A program made the position numbers and the translations under genes. Shown here in pieces: positions 61,217-64,000 of a stretch of 64,000 nucleotides of DNA (positions within the stretch are counted from its first letter, which is position 1; every line of letters begins with the position of its first letter). The notes under the pieces were generated by a model. The model was not told the origin of the DNA. It saw only the letters and a program-made list of their open reading frames with translations, and made no database searches. Source of the stretch: an uncultured Eubacteriales bacterium (GTDB lineage: Bacteria; Bacillota; Clostridia; Oscillospirales; CAG-272); NCBI GenBank assembly GCA_934393265.1, contig CAKRQL010000024.1:62001-126000 (forward strand), written 5' to 3'.

Positions 61217-61660
61217 TCATGTTTTTTTCAGAAACGAGTCTGCGTATGATGTGGCGAGGGTGTCGCATCTCTCGTTATAGTCGTGCCCGTCGTGCCCCTT
61301 TACCCACACAAAGGTGACCTCATGCTCAGTCATGAGGGTGAGCAGCTCCTCCCAGAGGTCGATATTCTTGACCTCACCGCCGGAGTTGCGCCAGCCCTTT
61401 GCCCTCCATGCAAAGACCCATTTTTCATTTACCGCGTCGACAAGATAGCGCGAGTCGGAATAGAGGGTCACGCGGCACCGCTCACGCAGAGCAGAGAGCG
61501 CGCGTATCGCGGCGGTGAGCTCCATACGGTTGTTCGTCGTCTCCGGCTCTCCGCCGGACATCTCGCGCTCGAATTTCCCGTATACAAGTATAGCTCCCCA
61601 GCCGCCGCGCCCGGGGTTACCGCGACAGGCGCCGTCGGTATATATCTGTACTTCCTTCAT
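61217..61660 (-). CDS. rnhA: Ribonuclease HI
   Basis: A 147-residue enzyme that cuts the RNA strand of RNA-DNA hybrids. All catalytic residues are visible: Asp9 (IYTDGACRGNPG), Glu47 (NNRMELTAA), Asp69 (LYSDSRYLV) and Asp133 (NERCDTLA), with His123 in VKGHDGH. It has the basic 'handle' (KGWRNSGGEVKN) found in the E. coli type. It stands between two lipoprotein genes of trigger-factor type, with a terminator upstream. Confidence 0.97.
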   Translation of the reverse strand: MKEVQIYTDGACRGNPGRGGWGAILVYGKFEREMSGGEPETTNNRMELTAAIRALSALRERCRVTLYSDSRYLVDAVNEKWVFAWRAKGWRNSGGEVKNIDLWEELLTLMTEHEVTFVWVKGHDGHDYNERCDTLATSYADSFLKKT

Positions 61661-61741
61661 AATTCACCCGAAGTCGTTTATTCTTACGTCCGCCGCGCCG
61701 CGCGAACACTACATATATAATATATAAACGGCGCCACTGTT

Positions 61742-61779
61742 AAAAATCGCGGGGCTGCCGGATTTTGTGTCAGCCCCGC
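61742..61779 (-). terminator. Terminator of the 731-residue lipoprotein gene
   Basis: Stem gcggggctg (61749-61757) / cagccccgc (61771-61779), followed on the minus strand by GATTTTTA. Confidence 0.9.
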
Positions 61780-61803
61780 AAAATATGTCGAAAACCTACG
61801 GTT

Positions 61804-63999
61804 TTATGCTTCCTTTATGGTATAGGTGAGGTTCTTGTAGGTCACCTTTCCGTCGGTCTCCGTACGGTCAAGAAGCTTGTCGAAGAGGATGTCTGCCTGA
61901 TAGGCGTTTCTGATATTCGTCTCGCCGTAGGCGGGGATTATCTGATAGCCGTAGTAGGAGACTCCTTTTACGTAATCCTTGTAGTCGTAAAGGGTGGCTA
62001 CATCGGTATCCTCATCTATTTCCTTATGAAGAATATGCTCTGCAAGAGCCTTCTTGTCCTTCGTGTACTCCTTGTACTGTGCGTCGGTCACACGGAGATC
62101 GTAGGCGTCTGCCATGAGATAGAGGAGGAGGAGCGGCTCGACCTTCTTGCGTGCCTCGGACAAGATCTTTTCTTCAGCCTCGGCTACGGTCTTTGTGCCC
62201 TTTGTCGCTATAAGATAGGCGTCAAACGACCCGCCGTAATGCTTATAGTTCGACTCCTTTGAGCTGCTCGAGGACGAGGAGGAAGACGAGGACGATGTGT
62301 AGTTTGCAGTCCAGAACTTGTACTTCTCCTGCTCATAGAGTGCTTTGCGGCACTCTTCAACGAGCTTCTCGGGATAAGAGGTAACCTTGAAGTTATCCTT
62401 TGCAAGCTTCCACACAGCGGCGGAGAGTTTATCCTTTATCGTTTTGTTGTACTCTTTCTCAAGAGTTTCGTAAGCGTACTTTCTGTACTCTTCCTTTATT
62501 GTTTCAGCGCCGGCGAGATTAACAACCTCCTTTATGGCGTCGGTGAGCTTCTTCTCTGCCTCAGCGCGTGCCTTCTCCTTCTCTTCCTTCTCTGCGGCGG
62601 TGGCGTCGGTCACTGCCTTATCTGCGTTGGAGTAAGCGGTGAACAGGTTGGGGAGCGCGTCAACGAGCTCGGCAATCGTCTTGCCCTCGCTGTTCTTCAG
62701 ACCGTCCTTGTGGAACACGTCGAGAAGATCGCTCTTGATTCCGCTGCCTATCGCGTATCTGATTATGGACTCTACACTGTCGTCAACCGCGTATCTGTAA
62801 ACCGGGAATATGTGGTATGTGAGCTCTACGTCCTTGAGCTCAACCGTTCCGTTCTTCAGTCCGTATGCGTCCGCAAGTTCCTTTGTGGAGGTATAGGTCG
62901 TATCCTTGACGAGCACCTCAACGAGCTCCTTCGGCTCCTTAACGGTGGTCACGTCCTTGCCGTCCTTGTCCTGCGTCGTCTCGGTAACGAAGGGAGCGGT
63001 CACTCTGAAGTTTGCCTTGACGCTCGAATACGACTTCTTGTTGTAGACGCCGTTCTGCTCGTCGTCCTCGCCGACGCTGAATGTGTCAAGCGTGGTGTCA
63101 AGCTTCTTACCTATAAAGTTCTTCGTAAACTCGTCGGTCTCGGAAACAACGTACATAGCGTAGGAAAGAGTGTCGTTTCTCGTGGTCTTTTCGGCGGTCG
63201 CGCTCGTGTAGTAGGTCTCCTTACCGCTGAGGGTTATCTTATCGCCGACGGCGAGCTCACCCTCCTTATCGGACGTGATGCTTACTCCGGAATAGGTGAC
63301 CTCTCCGCGCTTACCCTCTTCGCTGCCCTCGTTGTAAACGAAGGTCGCGGGTGCGCCCTTTGCGGTCTTACCGATAAACACGGATGTGAAATCCGAGGCG
63401 GATATTGTATATTCCTTGCTCTTTATATCGTTTGAGCCAGTGGGGCGGCGCATCTCGGTGGAGGAAACCTTACCGGAGATGAAGATTATATCGCCTGCCT
63501 TTATTTTCTGATTGTCATCCTTCGACTCGGTGTCGGTGGTGTAGACCTTATCCTTGAGGTCCATGCCCTTGAGAGCATCGGCAATCTTCTTTGCAAGGTC
63601 GTCGTTGTCAACCTTATTGACAGTGACCTTCACCGCGTTCTTCTCAACCATGTTCTTGGTCTCGAAGGTGTAGAGAACGCCGTCAACCTCTGCGGTTATA
63701 TAGTAGGCGTAATAAACTATGTCGTTTGCACCGACCGCGCCGGAATAGAGCTTGTCACCCTTTGCGGCGGCGGTGTATATCTTATCCATGTAGTACGCCG
63801 TGACCTTGTCGGCTCTCTTCGCCTCGTCGGTCGTGAAATCCCCGTCCGAGATAACGAGGCTCTTCAGCCCCTCGAGGAACGCCGTCTTATCGAATGACGC
63901 ATACTTCGTCACATCGTCCTCATAGATTTTGTACCCGCAGCTCACAAGCGTCATTGTCAGAGCCGCGACAACAAGAATTAGCGCTATGATTTTCTTCAT
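61804..63999 (-). CDS. Secreted trigger-factor-like lipoprotein with poly-Ser linker (731 aa)
   Basis: The ATG at 63999 is one base from the window edge; the signal peptide MKKIIALILVVAALTMTLVS with a lipobox cysteine makes it a full start. The N-terminal half contains two beta-rich segments, and the C-terminal half from about 430 is helical and charged (VTDATAAEKEEKEKARAEAE), as in the trigger factor and the 520-residue neighbour, sharing phrases such as LRVTDAQYKEYTKD. A run of about twelve serines lies at about 568-580. A role as an extracellular folding helper is an inference. Upstream context is outside the window. Confidence 0.7.
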   Translation of the reverse strand: MKKIIALILVVAALTMTLVSCGYKIYEDDVTKYASFDKTAFLEGLKSLVISDGDFTTDEAKRADKVTAYYMDKIYTAAAKGDKLYSGAVGANDIVYYAYYITAEVDGVLYTFETKNMVEKNAVKVTVNKVDNDDLAKKIADALKGMDLKDKVYTTDTESKDDNQKIKAGDIIFISGKVSSTEMRRPTGSNDIKSKEYTISASDFTSVFIGKTAKGAPATFVYNEGSEEGKRGEVTYSGVSITSDKEGELAVGDKITLSGKETYYTSATAEKTTRNDTLSYAMYVVSETDEFTKNFIGKKLDTTLDTFSVGEDDEQNGVYNKKSYSSVKANFRVTAPFVTETTQDKDGKDVTTVKEPKELVEVLVKDTTYTSTKELADAYGLKNGTVELKDVELTYHIFPVYRYAVDDSVESIIRYAIGSGIKSDLLDVFHKDGLKNSEGKTIAELVDALPNLFTAYSNADKAVTDATAAEKEEKEKARAEAEKKLTDAIKEVVNLAGAETIKEEYRKYAYETLEKEYNKTIKDKLSAAVWKLAKDNFKVTSYPEKLVEECRKALYEQEKYKFWTANYTSSSSSSSSSSSSKESNYKHYGGSFDAYLIATKGTKTVAEAEEKILSEARKKVEPLLLLYLMADAYDLRVTDAQYKEYTKDKKALAEHILHKEIDEDTDVATLYDYKDYVKGVSYYGYQIIPAYGETNIRNAYQADILFDKLLDRTETDGKVTYKNLTYTIKEA

Positions 64000-64000
64000 G

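Overview
The window looks like chromosomal DNA of an anaerobic, fairly GC-rich member of the Bacillota (class Clostridia, probably a gut lineage). Support comes from the CIRCE/ClpB heat-shock control, reverse rubrerythrin and rubrerythrin next to a Fur/PerR-type regulator, a SipW-type signal peptidase with its secreted substrate, AddA, GEMM-type c-di-GMP riboswitches, many lipobox lipoproteins and consistent TTGACA-N17-TATAAT promoters. Species-level identity cannot be read from the sequence. No rRNA, tRNA, CRISPR, transposase or phage gene was seen.

Positions 1-8.8 kb (minus strand) hold the most interesting block. Two c-di-GMP-I riboswitches, each with its own strong promoter and a terminator-like hairpin, precede a degenerate EAL-domain gene. 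That gene overlaps a single-pass membrane protein gene, followed by a SipW-dependent secreted protein and an ER-type signal peptidase. The same strand then continues, with no convincing terminator, into a membrane-anchored McrB-like AAA+ ATPase, a 942-residue DUF2357-like partner with a duplicated flanking domain, and a truncated ORF at the left edge. This may be a single c-di-GMP-responsive surface/matrix module with an attached AAA+ machine.

8.8-13.2 kb: a GH3 beta-glucosidase and a Gfo/Idh/MocA oxidoreductase (probable glycoside operon) and a ten-TM heavy-metal permease. 13.4-16.1 kb: clpB under a perfect CIRCE operator. 16.4-21.6 kb: a HAD hydrolase with a small unknown gene, a BspA-type leucine-rich-repeat lipoprotein, and an ADP-ribosylglycohydrolase-family protein. 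21.6-24.4 kb: an EamA transporter and the oxidative-stress group perR-like / reverse rubrerythrin / rubrerythrin, with a palindromic operator. 24.4-26.8 kb: a gene-poor stretch with tandem repeats, a remnant membrane anchor, a diacylglycerol-kinase-like gene and L-rhamnose mutarotase.

26.8-41.1 kb: two tandem paralogous pairs. Each pair is a secreted helical-repeat/LamG-like protein of unknown function followed by a very large secreted heparinase II/III-like protein. This looks like a duplicated extracellular polysaccharide-degradation unit. 41.5-46.9 kb: comM-type AAA protein, nagA (GlcNAc-6-P deacetylase), and a lipoprotein with InlB B-type repeats and a transglutaminase-like domain. 47.2-51.9 kb: the L-rhamnose operon rhaB-rhaA-rhaD with a divergent AraC-family regulator. 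52-64 kb: truB, addA and alaS on the plus strand, then two secreted trigger-factor-like lipoproteins flanking RNase HI on the minus strand.

Functionally, plant or host glycan use (GH3, heparinase-like enzymes, rhamnose, GlcNAc) and surface proteins dominate, with housekeeping genes in between. Domain names are assigned by reading motifs, not by database search.
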